From V1-33 sp964523105 (lineage in GTDB: Bacteria; Verrucomicrobiota; Verrucomicrobiia; Verrucomicrobiales; V1-33), in NCBI GenBank assembly GCA_964523105.1, contig CAZFZN010000003.1, positions 275,860 to 339,859 on the forward strand: a stretch of DNA of 64,000 nt, given 5' to 3'. Numbering within the stretch: position 1 is the stretch's first letter; the number at the start of each line of letters is the position of its first letter. Positions 18,398 to 27,222 of this stretch are shown here, piece after piece. The notes below the pieces were generated by a model. That model was not told the origin of the DNA and did no database searches. It saw only the letters and a program-made list of their open reading frames with translations. The translations under genes were made by a program, and so were the position numbers.

Positions 18398-19456
18398 TCA
18401 CGGCTCGAACAGCAGCACATCGTCCACGAGCAGTTCGGAGCCTTTGGGAATTGTGAAGCGCAGTTCGTCTGCAAAGGCGCCTTTCGTTCCGGCGGTGAAG
18501 TCCAGGCAAGACTCGACCCATTCGTTCGGTTTCGGCGTCAACGGTTCTGCATTCCAGACTGTGCCGGTGCTGCTGTTCGCCAGCGTGACGTTCACCGGTC
18601 CGTCACCGGTGAGCTTGCAGCGGAAGCGCAGGCGATTCGTCGCACTGAGCGGACGCAGGCCGCGCATTTGCACGCGAATCCACGGCGCGCCGTCCGCCGC
18701 ATTGAGAACGGACTTTGCGCAGTCCCATGTCAGCGGTTTCACATGCGGCACGATGGTGAAATCACCCGGCCATTCCTTGCCCTGCTCTCCGGTATCGAAC
18801 CAGCCTGTGAAGATGACGCGGCGCGGGAGTGGCTTCTTTTCGTCCGCCGGCGCGGCTTCGTAGAGCACAATGTCGTCAATGAGCAGATCCGCCTCCGGCG
18901 TGATGTAGAACTGGATGTCATCAATGCGCTCATCCGCCGCGAGCGGACCGCCGGTGCCGTCGGGCCGGCGCAGTTGCCTCATGTCAAGGTCCGTGTGCTC
19001 CCACTTTCCCTGCGGCAAATTGGTGAGGTAATGCCGGCGGTGATAGCCGTTGGTCAGACTGTAGATCTGGACGCGCAGGGTGTCGGTGCCGGTGAGGCGG
19101 TAGCGGAAACTGAGTCGCGTGTGCGCCCCCATCGGCGGTCCGGGCACTGGATTGAAGATGACTGCTTTCCATGTCTTTGACGGATCGCCCTGCTTGTCAT
19201 CGAAGTCTTTCGTCTCCGCAGCCCGGCAGGCGCGGCTGTTGGCCACTGACATTGACAGCGCCGGAGCCAGTTCCTTCGCTACCGTCACCGGCGCCCCGCG
19301 CAGCCACCAGCGCTTCTCGATTTCCGTTTCGTAGTCCTCGAAGACGTGCACCCGCAGCGGAAGCAGCGGGGGTTCTGCGGCAGGCGCCGGCGGGGGCAGC
19401 GCCGGAAGAATTGTCAGGAATAACGCGGCTCTCACCCCGGGAGTAAAAGTCTGCAT
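18398..19456 (-). CDS. Secreted protein of unknown function with two related beta-sandwich-like modules
   Basis: A protein of 352 aa with an N-terminal signal peptide (hydrophobic AALFLTILPALPPPAPAA). Two segments share a pattern ending in a Leu-Leu-x-Asp-Asp motif (ADLLIDDIVLYEA near residue 205, and SELLVDDVLLFEP at the C-terminus), each preceded by RLSFRYRLTG or RLRFRCKLTG. This repeat of about 140 residues resembles carbohydrate-binding or jelly-roll modules of polysaccharide-degrading bacteria. No catalytic motif was recognised. It lies directly upstream of the sulfatase on the same strand (80-base gap), so they may be co-transcribed and act on the same polymer. Confidence 0.75.
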   Translation of the reverse strand: MQTFTPGVRAALFLTILPALPPPAPAAEPPLLPLRVHVFEDYETEIEKRWWLRGAPVTVAKELAPALSMSVANSRACRAAETKDFDDKQGDPSKTWKAVIFNPVPGPPMGAHTRLSFRYRLTGTDTLRVQIYSLTNGYHRRHYLTNLPQGKWEHTDLDMRQLRRPDGTGGPLAADERIDDIQFYITPEADLLIDDIVLYEAAPADEKKPLPRRVIFTGWFDTGEQGKEWPGDFTIVPHVKPLTWDCAKSVLNAADGAPWIRVQMRGLRPLSATNRLRFRCKLTGDGPVNVTLANSSTGTVWNAEPLTPKPNEWVESCLDFTAGTKGAFADELRFTIPKGSELLVDDVLLFEP

Positions 19457-19602
19457 CCGGCGGCGTCAATTCCGCGGGAACGGCCGCCTACGCTGCGGTC
19501 CTCCCCCTGCCGTCCCGCCCCGTGAATACGGCAGCGGCGGCCTGCTGACAAACTGCTGACAGCGGTGCTTCATGGCTGGCTACGCCTCCCGACCACACCG
19601 CC

Positions 19603-20676
19603 ATGAATGCTGCACCTCCGACGCCGGGGAAACTGCCCGCCCTTCTCTGCCTGTTCATCGCCCTGCTGGCCCGCCCGCTGGCGGCGGCGGAGGACAGCGT
19701 GGTGCGCGGCGCGGACGAGTTGTTCTGGGTCCCGACGCTGGAGCAGGCGCTGGAAGTGAGCCAAGCCACCGGCCGGCCGATCTTCCTCATGGGCTATTCG
19801 CTGGTGCCTGACGGAAGCACCTACACCGGGCTCCAGGAGGACTACTGCCGCGGAGTTTACTGACCCGGCTTCCGGTTCGAGGAGAGCCGTGTGCTTTCCA
19901 AACCAGAGGTTCACACGAGACTCGCGAAGCATTTTGTCGGCGTGCGGTTCGACTGGGAGCAGGGGAATCATTATAAGCCGAAGCTGGGATTCATCCCCGG
20001 CACGGGCGATCAGGTGCTGCTGACGCCCGGCGGTGAACTCATCCGCTCCCCCGGGCCTGACAAACCCGGAAAGAACTCCGCGATTCACGGGCGCCACGGC
20101 CGCGATACCACCGGTGCCGTGCTCGACGAGGTCATCAAGGTGCATCCGGTGAAGCGTCAGGAATTGAAGCTCGACTGGTTCCTGTGGCCGATGAAGCCGG
20201 CCCGGCGCCCTGGCGGACATTACCCCGTGCCCTATGCCGCCATCGCCGGATATGCCAGGCTGCCGTACGTCGTCGTGGATGGCCCCCTGCCGCCGGCGCT
20301 GGAGGACGCGAAGTTTCTCCACTGGCACGTGCGCCAGTTCATCTGGGTGCGGGGAAATCCGGATGCGCCCGCCCGGCTCACGGTGCGCCGGGTCAAGGAT
20401 GGCCTGAAAGACGGTATGCCTGCCGAACTCGCCACGCTCGACCCCGCCGCCCTGACACAAAAGGAACTGGGGACGGCGCTCGACAAGGCGTGGCTCACCT
20501 ACATGAAGGACCGGCCGCTCACCGCCCGCGGGTATCTGGAGAATGTTCACGGCAAATGGATGCGCGGTCAGGCATCTCAAATGATTCACGAGGACGACGA
20601 AACCCGCGCCCGCGCCGTCGCGGGCACCCTCATGGCACCCGGCAGAAAACCGGGCGAAGCGCCGCCTTACGAATAG
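19603..20676 (+). CDS. Exported thioredoxin-like protein with in-frame UGA (candidate selenoprotein)
   Basis: A frame of 357 codons plus stop, interrupted only by TGA at 19861-19863 (codon 87). There is a signal peptide (KLPALLCLFIALLARPLAAAE), then FWVPTLEQALEVSQATGRPIFL, the usual first strand of thioredoxin-like proteins. The UGA is followed in frame by PGFRFEESRVLSKPEV and HFVGVRFDWEQ, which match the helix after the active site and the next strand. The UGA therefore falls at the active-site Cys position of a thioredoxin fold, where selenocysteine would be plausible; Cys82 lies five residues earlier. A hairpin with apical GGUUCGA follows at once. The frame stops with TAG at 20674, but 28 further open codons read sensibly (EWFTPGEPGHGFNDPH), so the C-terminus may be truncated. 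Alternatively it is a pseudogene. Confidence 0.7.
19867..19888 (+). promoter_or_regulatory. Hairpin immediately after in-frame UGA (SECIS-like)
   Basis: GGCTTCC (19867-19873) pairs with GGAGAGCC (19881-19888) through seven pairs with one bulged G, leaving the loop GGUUCGA. A GGU at the start of the apical loop is the hallmark of bacterial SECIS elements. Here it sits only 11-13 bases after the UGA, closer than the 16 or more bases usually reported, so the call is tentative. Confidence 0.35.
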
Positions 20677-20808
20677 GCCGGTCCGATCCGCGAGTGGTTC
20701 ACGCCAGGAGAGCCTGGGCACGGTTTCAACGACCCGCACACGCGGCGGGGGATGATCCTGTGATCCTGCGCAGGATGCGGCTCCGGTCATGCCGTCCCTT
20801 TTCCTGCT

Positions 20809-22239
20809 ATGCGTTTCTGTATTCTGATTTTTCTGTTCTGTGGTCCCTTCCGGTTTGTCGATGTGAGCGTGGCTCAGGCGCCGCCGCGGCCTAACTTTGT
20901 GGTGGTGTTCATCGACGACATGGGCTGGGGGGGGTTTTCGTGTTTCGGAAACCGGGACGCGAAAACTCCTAACGTGGACCGGCTGGCGACGGAGGGCGGT
21001 AAATTCTTCCGCTTTTACGTGAACTCGCCGATCTGCTCGCCTTCGCGCTGCGCGCTCGTCACCGGTCAGTATCCGCAGCGCTGGCGGATCACATCTTATC
21101 TCAACAACCGCGCCGACAATGCCCGCCGCGGCGTGGCCGACTGGCTCGATCCCGGTGCGCAGACGCTGGCTCGCCTGCTCAAATTGAACGGTTATGCCAC
21201 GGGGCATTTCGGCAAGTGGCACCTTGGAGGGCAGCGGGATGTGGATGACGCGCCGCCCATCACCGCCTACGGCTTCGACGAATCCCTGACGAATTTTGAA
21301 GGCGTGGGGGCGAAGCTGCTTCCGCTCACTCTCAAGCCCGGCGATGCGAAACCAGGCCGAATCTGGGAGGATGCGGAGCGACTGGGAAAACCGGTCACGT
21401 GGATGCCGCGTGCGGAAATCACCGGCGGCTTTGTCGCCGCGGCGGCGAAATTCATGGATGCCGCCGCCGCGGCTGGAAAGCCCTTCTACGTCAATGTCTG
21501 GCCCGATGACGTGCACACGCCGCTGTGGCCGCCGGTGTCTGACTGGCGCGAAGGCAAACGCGCGAAGTATCTCGCTGTGCTGGAAAACATGGACCGGCAG
21601 CTCGGCGTGCTGTTCGATCACCTTCGTGACGATGCGAAACTGCGCGCCAACACATTTGTGCTGGTGTGCTCCGACAACGGACCGGAACCGGGAGCCGGCT
21701 CAGCAGGGCCATGGCGCGGCAGCAAGGGTACGCTTTTCGAGGGAGGCATCCGGTCGCCGCTGGTCGTCTGGGGGCCGCGCTTCATTGCCGCGGACGAAGC
21801 GGGTTTTCACGACCGTGAAACGACGCTCGCCGCGTTCGACCTCGCGCCTTCGCTGCTGAAACTGGCGGGCATCGATGCCCCCGGCGACGTTCGCTTTGAC
21901 GGCGAGGACATGTCCGCGGCCCTGACCGGAAACTCCACGCGGCAGCGCAAGGCCCCGCTTTTCTGGCGCCGGCCGCCGGACCGGAAAACCATGCCGGGTT
22001 CCACCGAAGGCCGGCTGCCGGACCTCGCCGCCTGCGAGGGCGAATGGAAACTGCTTTGCGACTACGACGGGTCGCAGCCGCGTCTCTATCAACTCAATGA
22101 CGACCCGGGTGAGAAGTCCGATGTCGCCGCAAAGTATCCCGAAGTGGTCGCTCGCCTGCGGGCCGCCGTGCGCGATTGGCATGCTTCCTTGCCGCCGGAC
22201 CATGGCCCGGAACTGGGAAAACAAAACGCGCCGAAGTGA
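20809..22239 (+). CDS. Secreted sulfatase
   Basis: A protein of 476 aa with a signal peptide (MRFCILIFLFCGPFRF...VAQA). DDMGWGGFSCFGN at about residue 36 is the metal-binding segment. The formylglycine motif is CSPSR (76-80) in NSPICSPSRCALVTGQYP. GHFGKWHLGG and VCSDNGPEPG are the further landmarks of alkaline-phosphatase-like sulfatases. It differs substantially from the sulfatase at 16989-18317, for example by an insert around the ITSYLNNRADNARRG segment, so the two probably attack different linkages. It lies 45 bases after the possible end of the thioredoxin-like frame. Confidence 0.95.
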   Translation: MRFCILIFLFCGPFRFVDVSVAQAPPRPNFVVVFIDDMGWGGFSCFGNRDAKTPNVDRLATEGGKFFRFYVNSPICSPSRCALVTGQYPQRWRITSYLNNRADNARRGVADWLDPGAQTLARLLKLNGYATGHFGKWHLGGQRDVDDAPPITAYGFDESLTNFEGVGAKLLPLTLKPGDAKPGRIWEDAERLGKPVTWMPRAEITGGFVAAAAKFMDAAAAAGKPFYVNVWPDDVHTPLWPPVSDWREGKRAKYLAVLENMDRQLGVLFDHLRDDAKLRANTFVLVCSDNGPEPGAGSAGPWRGSKGTLFEGGIRSPLVVWGPRFIAADEAGFHDRETTLAAFDLAPSLLKLAGIDAPGDVRFDGEDMSAALTGNSTRQRKAPLFWRRPPDRKTMPGSTEGRLPDLAACEGEWKLLCDYDGSQPRLYQLNDDPGEKSDVAAKYPEVVARLRAAVRDWHASLPPDHGPELGKQNAPK

Positions 22240-22268
22240 TCCTGACTTCCCGCGCGACTCACAAGAGG

Positions 22269-23246
22269 TCACGCGTCAGGCTGCCGCGCCGTGTCTGTGG
22301 TGGCTTCGCCGGGAGCGGGTCCGGGGCTGGCCTCAAGTGTCGGCGCGTCAGTGGTGGCCGGGGCCGTTTCCTGCCCTGGAGCTTCGGGGGCGGTCTGATT
22401 TGAGACGGGCCGGTCTTCGCGCGGCTCGCGCGGCTCGCGTGGCGGGCGGTTTTGCTTGAGGCGGCTGATTTCACTGCGGGCGCTGTTCAGCTGGGCGCGA
22501 AGCTGTTCGGCCTCTTTGCGTGCTGCGGCGAGGTCGCCGGAGACGGACGAACTGGTGGCAATGGCGGCGCGGGTGGCGGCGAGCGTGGTTTCGAGTCCTT
22601 TGATGCGCGACTGGGCGTCGGCGAGGTCGCGGCGCAGCCGGTTCGCGGTGCCTTCGGCGCTGCGGGCGGCCTGACGCGCTTTGTCGGCCTCGGCGCGGGC
22701 TTCGCGCAGTTCCGGAGGCGGGCCGGCATGGCGCGCCTGAATGGTAAGGGCGGCGGCTTCGAGCTGCGCGACGCGGGCCCGGGCCTGTTCCAGTTCCCGC
22801 GCGAGCACACTGCTTCTGACAGTGACAGCGGCGTGTTCGGCGCGGGCTTTGGCGGCTTCCTCGCGAAGGGAAGCCAGTGTGCTGTCGCCGGCTGCGGCAG
22901 TCAGGGAGCGGCGCGCTTCCTCGAGCTGTTCACGCAGCGATGCCGCTTCGGCGGAGGCGGCGGTCTCCATGCGCCGGGCCTCCCCCAGCTGTTTTTCCAG
23001 CGCGGACACCGACTCCGGATCGATCCCGGCGAGAGTCTGGCCGCGCGAAAGTGCTGCCTCCGCCGCCGCGGCGCGCGCCGTGGCCTGTGCCTCCGAGTTG
23101 CGCGCGGCTTTCAGATTCAACTCCGCTGCCGCGAGTGCGTCGTGCAGGCGCTGATGCTCGCGGTCGCGTTCATGCGCGCGTTTGTGGATTTCCTCGGCAG
23201 CGGCGATGCGGGCGCGGAGATTCTCGGGGAGGAGGGATTCGTCCAT
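22269..23246 (-). CDS. Long coiled-coil protein of unknown function
   Basis: A protein of 325 aa. Residues about 10-270 are almost continuous alpha-helical heptads rich in Ala, Glu, Arg and Leu (for example SVSALEKQLGEARRMETAA and NRLRRDLADAQSRIKGLETT). The last 60 residues are a disordered Pro/Thr/Glu tail with the repeated PRE motif PREPREPRED. There is no signal peptide or membrane helix, so it should be cytoplasmic. The ATG at 23246 (MDESLLPENL) is preferred over an upstream TTG. An equally long frame on the opposite strand reads as Gly/Arg/Ala-rich shadow. It could be structural or a scaffold; no function is assigned. Confidence 0.75.
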   Translation of the reverse strand: MDESLLPENLRARIAAAEEIHKRAHERDREHQRLHDALAAAELNLKAARNSEAQATARAAAAEAALSRGQTLAGIDPESVSALEKQLGEARRMETAASAEAASLREQLEEARRSLTAAAGDSTLASLREEAAKARAEHAAVTVRSSVLARELEQARARVAQLEAAALTIQARHAGPPPELREARAEADKARQAARSAEGTANRLRRDLADAQSRIKGLETTLAATRAAIATSSSVSGDLAAARKEAEQLRAQLNSARSEISRLKQNRPPREPREPREDRPVSNQTAPEAPGQETAPATTDAPTLEASPGPAPGEATTDTARQPDA

Positions 23247-23295
23247 GGGGCGGATGACACCGGGACGCAAAAGTCCGGCGGAGCAAGCCCCAACT

Positions 23296-24600
23296 TCAAA
23301 TCGCCAGCGGGCCGCCCTCGCAGAGCCGCGGATTGCCGAAGGTCTTCAAATCATGGCCGAACGCATGCGCGATGGAGAGCCAGAGCCGGTTGTGCGCCGC
23401 GCCTCCGAAATCGTGTGCGTGACCGTATTTGAATCCAAGTCCGCCGCCCACGAGCACGAAGGGGATGTTGTCGTGACTGTGCGAATTGCCTTTCCCCAGT
23501 TCATTGGTCCAGAGCAGCGTGGTGTGATCGAGCATGGATCCGGTGCCGCCGGGCTCCGGTGTTTCCGCGAGAGATTTGGCCAGATGGGCGAACTGCTCGC
23601 AGAGCCAGACGTTGATCCTGGCCAGCTTCTCCTGCGACTCGGCATTGAGGTCGGGGTCGTGGGAAAGCTGGTGGTGCCCCTCATTGACATCGAGCCAGCG
23701 GAAGCGGGCCTGGCCGACGGAATTGGTGAACTGCAGCGTGGCCACGCGCGCCATGTCGTTGGCGAAGGCATTGACCAACAGGTCATTCGTCATGCGGAAA
23801 ATCTTCGGGATGTTGTCATTCTCGTTCCCCACGCCGGGCTCCAGTTTTACCTGCGGGGCGGTGAGCTTTTGCTCCGCTGACTCCTGCAGTTCCTTTTCCA
23901 TGTCCCGCACAAAAGTCAGGTGCTTGTCGAGCAGCGCCCGGTCTTCAGTCGTGACCACGGCAGCTACCTTTTTGATGTCCTCGGTGACTTCATCGAGCAC
24001 GCTGGCGAGGTTTTCGCGGTCCTTGACGCTGCCGTAGAGCTTTTCGAACAGCTCATACGGATCGCTCACCGGCGTCACCGGCTGATTGGGGCCGGCGTAG
24101 CTCCAGCGCGTCCATGGATCGGCGCGGTTCGGCACTCCGACGCCGAGATCGAGTGAGCCGAAGCGCGTTTTGGTTTCAGGTTTCGACTGGAGAAAATTCT
24201 TCAACTCCTGGTCGATGGAAATGCCGCTGCACCAGCCGGCGGGCGTGTCCGAGCCGCCCTGGATGTTGCCGGGGAACAGTTCCTTGCCGGTGAGCAGACA
24301 ACTCATGCCGCGCATGTGGCCGTCGCCGTCGCCGCGCACCTTGTTGGAAAGGCCGCGCAGGGTGAGCACCTGTTTCTTGAACGGCTCCAGCGGCGCGAGA
24401 ATGCGCTTCAGTGTGAAGTTCTCACCGGTTTCGTCGGGCCAGAACAGCGGCGGCAGGGTGCCGTTGGGACTGAAGAACAGCACGAGCCGCTGCTTCGGCC
24501 TGGCAGCATCGGCGGCGCGGAGCGAGGGCATGCCGCCCAGCAGCGGCAAGGCGGCGGCGGAGAGTCCGAGATCGGTGAGGAAACGGCGGCGGGATTTCAT
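23296..24600 (-). CDS. DUF1552 family exported protein
   Basis: A protein of 434 aa starting MKSRRRFLTDLGLSAAALPLLGG, a Tat-type signal (SRRRFL) typical of DUF1552. The family segments RLVLFFSPNGT, LRGLSNKVRGDGDGHMRGMSCLLTG and HTTLLWTNELGKGNSHSHDNIPFVLVGGG are all present. The ATG at 24600 is chosen because it places the twin-arginine signal at the terminus; an in-frame start ten codons upstream is possible. In planctomycetes and verrucomicrobia DUF1552 genes usually sit next to a DUF1592/DUF1588 cytochrome-like gene. None is present here, so this copy is an orphan. The molecular function is unknown. Confidence 0.92.
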   Translation of the reverse strand: MKSRRRFLTDLGLSAAALPLLGGMPSLRAADAARPKQRLVLFFSPNGTLPPLFWPDETGENFTLKRILAPLEPFKKQVLTLRGLSNKVRGDGDGHMRGMSCLLTGKELFPGNIQGGSDTPAGWCSGISIDQELKNFLQSKPETKTRFGSLDLGVGVPNRADPWTRWSYAGPNQPVTPVSDPYELFEKLYGSVKDRENLASVLDEVTEDIKKVAAVVTTEDRALLDKHLTFVRDMEKELQESAEQKLTAPQVKLEPGVGNENDNIPKIFRMTNDLLVNAFANDMARVATLQFTNSVGQARFRWLDVNEGHHQLSHDPDLNAESQEKLARINVWLCEQFAHLAKSLAETPEPGGTGSMLDHTTLLWTNELGKGNSHSHDNIPFVLVGGGLGFKYGHAHDFGGAAHNRLWLSIAHAFGHDLKTFGNPRLCEGGPLAI

Positions 24601-24735
24601 GGCGGTCTTTCGAGCCGATATTCTACGCATCGCGCGGCCGGTTCAATCAGCAAACCTTTACACCGGTGCGGAGTGCCAAACCCACCGTTGCAATCCTCCC
24701 GCGCCCGGGAATTCTCACTGCGTTCCCCAACCGCC

Positions 24736-25419
24736 ATGAAAGCTCTGCTGCTCTTCGTGTTTCTGACCTGTTTTTCCCTGCCGCTGTTCGCCAAAGGCAC
24801 TGGCGCCAAAGAGGCCCTGCGCACCCTCGCGCGGCTCCGCGGTGCGTCGTGGCTGGAACGCGTCATTCAAATGAACGGCGACCGCGGACAGGACCAGCCG
24901 GCGACGTGGCACATCATCGCCGCCGGCGCCAAAGGCGGGCTCCAGGAGTTTTTTGTCAATGCGAAGGGCATCGTTACGGAAGGCCCGATTCCGCCGGAGA
25001 TTGCGGCGAAACTGAACGGCCCGGTCGTGACTCCGAAGAAGTTCGTCACCGATTCGACGCACGCCTTTGTCGCCGCCGAGAAAGTGGCCAAACAGCAGCG
25101 GTTCGGGTTCGACTCCGCGAATTTCCGCCTCCGCTGCGCGCCGAACTCGACGCAGCCTAACTGGTATATGGAACTGCTGGACGCCAATGGCTTCAAGCTG
25201 TCGGAAGTGCGTGTGTCCGCCACCAGCGGCCGGGTGACGCATGCCGTGGTTTTCCCGCAGCCGGTGCCTCCGGGGCCGCCGCCCACGCAGACGCAGCGGG
25301 CCATGGAGCAGGCGCGCAAGGCCGTGAACAGCGGCGTCAAGAGCGTTGGCCGCGGCTTCCAGAAAGCCGGCTCGTGGATCTCCCGTCAGTTCACTCCGAA
25401 GTCCGCGCCGCAGCCCTGA
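24736..25419 (+). CDS. Secreted protein of unknown function
   Basis: A protein of 227 aa with a signal peptide (MKALLLFVFLTCFSLPLFAKG). The middle contains TWHIIAAGAKGGLQEFFVNAKGIVTEG and SANFRLRCAPNSTQPNWYMELLDANGF, which look like two small beta-rich PepSY-like modules, though I cannot assign the family. The last 50 residues are Pro/Gln and Lys/Arg rich (QTQRAMEQARKAVNSGVKSVGRGFQ), predicted to be helical and basic. It is divergent from the DUF1552 gene, with a 135-base gap that must hold both promoters, and 38 bases before the aldehyde dehydrogenase. Confidence 0.75.
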   Translation: MKALLLFVFLTCFSLPLFAKGTGAKEALRTLARLRGASWLERVIQMNGDRGQDQPATWHIIAAGAKGGLQEFFVNAKGIVTEGPIPPEIAAKLNGPVVTPKKFVTDSTHAFVAAEKVAKQQRFGFDSANFRLRCAPNSTQPNWYMELLDANGFKLSEVRVSATSGRVTHAVVFPQPVPPGPPPTQTQRAMEQARKAVNSGVKSVGRGFQKAGSWISRQFTPKSAPQP

Positions 25420-25457
25420 GCCGGCCTGTCTTCATCCTTCATCCTTCATCCTTTTCC

Positions 25458-26906
25458 ATGCCTCTCCCGTCCCTCCCCATCCTCCGCCTTGGCAAAGCCT
25501 ACACGTCGCTCGACGTCGCCGAGGTCACCAACGTCGCCACCGGCGCGCCCGTCGTCCGCGTCAGTCAGGCGAACACCGGACTCATCGCACGCGATCTTCC
25601 GGAAACGGCAAAGTCCCGCGCTGCTCTCCGCCGCATTCCGGCCCGGGAGCGCGTCGAGATGGTCCGCCGGGCCGGGGAGATTTTTCAAAACGACACTCTC
25701 CCGCTCGGTGACGACGGCACCATGCAGTCGCCTGACGACTATCTGCTCCAGCTCGCCGGCACCAGCGGCCTGCCGCATTCGCTCATCCGCATGAACATGA
25801 AGCGCCTCGGCGGCATCTTTGCGGACATCGGCATCATCCTGCGCGGCCTCACGCGCGGCATGGACCTCGACGTGCTCGATCGCGGCTACGGCGTGCAGGG
25901 CGGCGCGCCGGTTTCCTATCATTGCGTCACCGACAATCTTGCCGTTATCCTGCCCAGCAATTCCCCCGCAGTGAATGCCCTGTGGATTCCCGCCATCGCG
26001 CTCGGCGTGCCGGTCATTCTCAAACCCGGACGCGAAGAACCATGGACGCCGTGGCGCGTCATTCAGTCGCTCATCAAAGCCGGCATCCCGCGCGAGGCTT
26101 TTGGATTCTATCCCACCGGCCACGACGGCTCCGGCCTGCTGCTGCGCCGCGCGGGACGCGTGATGATGTTCGGCGACGACGCCACCGTCGCGCAGTATGC
26201 CAGCGACCCGCGCGTGGAAGTTCACGGCAGCGGGCGCAGCAAGATCCTCATCGGTGAGGATAAAATCGAGCAGTGGCGCGACTACCTGCCCGTGCTGGTG
26301 GAAAGCGTCAGCGCCAACAGCGGACGCAGTTGCATCAACACCTCCGCCATCGTCGTGCCGCGCTATGCGGAGGAAATCGCCCGCGCCGTCGCGCAGGAAT
26401 TGCTGACGATGGTCCCCCGCGCCGCCGATGATCCGGAAGCAACGCTCAGCGGCTTCGCCAATCCGGCCATGCCCGAGTGGATCGACAGCACCATCACCGA
26501 CGGCCTGACCACTCCCGGCGCCGAAGACGTCTCCATGATTCTCCGCAACGGCACCCCGCGCCGCGCCAGCCGCGACGGCATGAACTACCTGCTGCCCACG
26601 ATCATTCACTGCAGCAATTTCGACCACCCGCTGGCCAACCGCGAGTTCCTCTTCCCCTTCGCCAGCGTGACGAACGTCCCCCAGGCCGCCATGCTGGATA
26701 CGATAGGCCCCAGCCTCGTCGTCACCGCCATCACCGGCGACAAAGCCTGGATGACGCAACTGCTCGAAAGCCCGCACATCGACCGCCTTAACCTCGGCCC
26801 CACGCCCACCAATCGCGTCCAGTGGGACCAGCCCCACGAAGGCAACCTCTTCGAGTTCCTCTACAAACGCCGCAGCATCGGCTTGCCGCAGGAGATGGCG
26901 GCGTAA
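25458..26906 (+). CDS. Aldehyde dehydrogenase superfamily protein
   Basis: A protein of 482 aa. The core motifs are LAVILPSNSPAVNALW (Asn169 near the oxyanion hole), PVILKPGREEPWTP (Lys189) and SVSANSGRSCINTSAIVV, which carries the catalytic Cys292. The expected general-base Glu region is poorly conserved, so the reaction could be CoA-acylating or NAD(P)-dependent; the substrate is unknown. The C-terminal 24 residues (HEGNLFEFLYKRRS...) and stop are encoded by a 76-base stretch repeated 824 bases downstream, on the other side of an HNH gene pair. The gene is intact and read through to its own stop. The ATG at 25458 follows a pyrimidine-rich leader with repeated CATCCTT. Confidence 0.9.
   Translation: MPLPSLPILRLGKAYTSLDVAEVTNVATGAPVVRVSQANTGLIARDLPETAKSRAALRRIPARERVEMVRRAGEIFQNDTLPLGDDGTMQSPDDYLLQLAGTSGLPHSLIRMNMKRLGGIFADIGIILRGLTRGMDLDVLDRGYGVQGGAPVSYHCVTDNLAVILPSNSPAVNALWIPAIALGVPVILKPGREEPWTPWRVIQSLIKAGIPREAFGFYPTGHDGSGLLLRRAGRVMMFGDDATVAQYASDPRVEVHGSGRSKILIGEDKIEQWRDYLPVLVESVSANSGRSCINTSAIVVPRYAEEIARAVAQELLTMVPRAADDPEATLSGFANPAMPEWIDSTITDGLTTPGAEDVSMILRNGTPRRASRDGMNYLLPTIIHCSNFDHPLANREFLFPFASVTNVPQAAMLDTIGPSLVVTAITGDKAWMTQLLESPHIDRLNLGPTPTNRVQWDQPHEGNLFEFLYKRRSIGLPQEMAA
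26831..26906 (+). repeat. Copy 1 of duplicated ALDH 3' end
   Basis: This 76-base stretch forms the last 25 codons of the aldehyde dehydrogenase. It matches 27655-27730 at 67 of 76 positions in the same orientation. The two copies enclose a 748-base stretch with the two HNH-associated genes. Confidence 0.9.
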
Positions 26907-26946
26907 AACTCGTTGGCATCCGGGCCATCTCAACTACCTTTGCCCC

Positions 26947-27219
26947 ATGCCCTCCGCACACACTCAATCCGCCATCATGGAACGTGTCGTCCGCCCTGCG
27001 CGGGCGAAGATGACGAAGGCCGCTGCGAAGGGATTGCTCCAGCTTCAGTTCACGCCCGCAGACCACCGGCGCATGAGCCGTCTGCTGACGGCGGCACAGT
27101 CCGGTGCCTTGACGCCGGCTCAGGCCTTAGAACTTGAGAACTACCGCAACGTGGGGCGCATGGTGGACCTCCTGCACAGTCAGGCCCGACTCACACTCCG
27201 GCCCGCCGCCGCTCGTTGA
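26947..27219 (+). CDS. Small protein paired with HNH nuclease
   Basis: A protein of 90 aa. The core LLQLQFTPADHRRMSRLLTAAQSGALTPAQALELENYRNVG ends with MVDLLHSQARLTL. I recognise this as the short helical partner often found directly upstream of small HNH endonuclease genes in planctomycetes, verrucomicrobia and cyanobacteria; its function is not established. The stop is 3 bases before the HNH start, so the two are surely co-translated. An internal ATG at 26977 is an alternative start. It could be a protective or regulatory partner of the nuclease, by inference only. Confidence 0.75.
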   Translation: MPSAHTQSAIMERVVRPARAKMTKAAAKGLLQLQFTPADHRRMSRLLTAAQSGALTPAQALELENYRNVGRMVDLLHSQARLTLRPAAAR

Positions 27220-27222
27220 TTT

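Noticed and set aside
7388..20676. Genome-wide UGA reassignment (code 4 or 25)
   Set aside because: Many genes end in TGA overlapping the next start (48679-48682, 50166-50169, 43635-43638, 35425-35428), so UGA is a normal stop here; only specific codons could be recoded, and TAG stops also interrupt hicA and possibly the thioredoxin-like gene.
22452..23432. Plus-strand frame opposite the coiled-coil gene
   Set aside because: Gly/Arg/Ala-rich shadow translation without motifs; the minus frame shows regular heptads and a sensible start.
25446..26933. Minus-strand frame across the aldehyde dehydrogenase
   Set aside because: The plus frame carries the complete ALDH motifs including the catalytic Cys.
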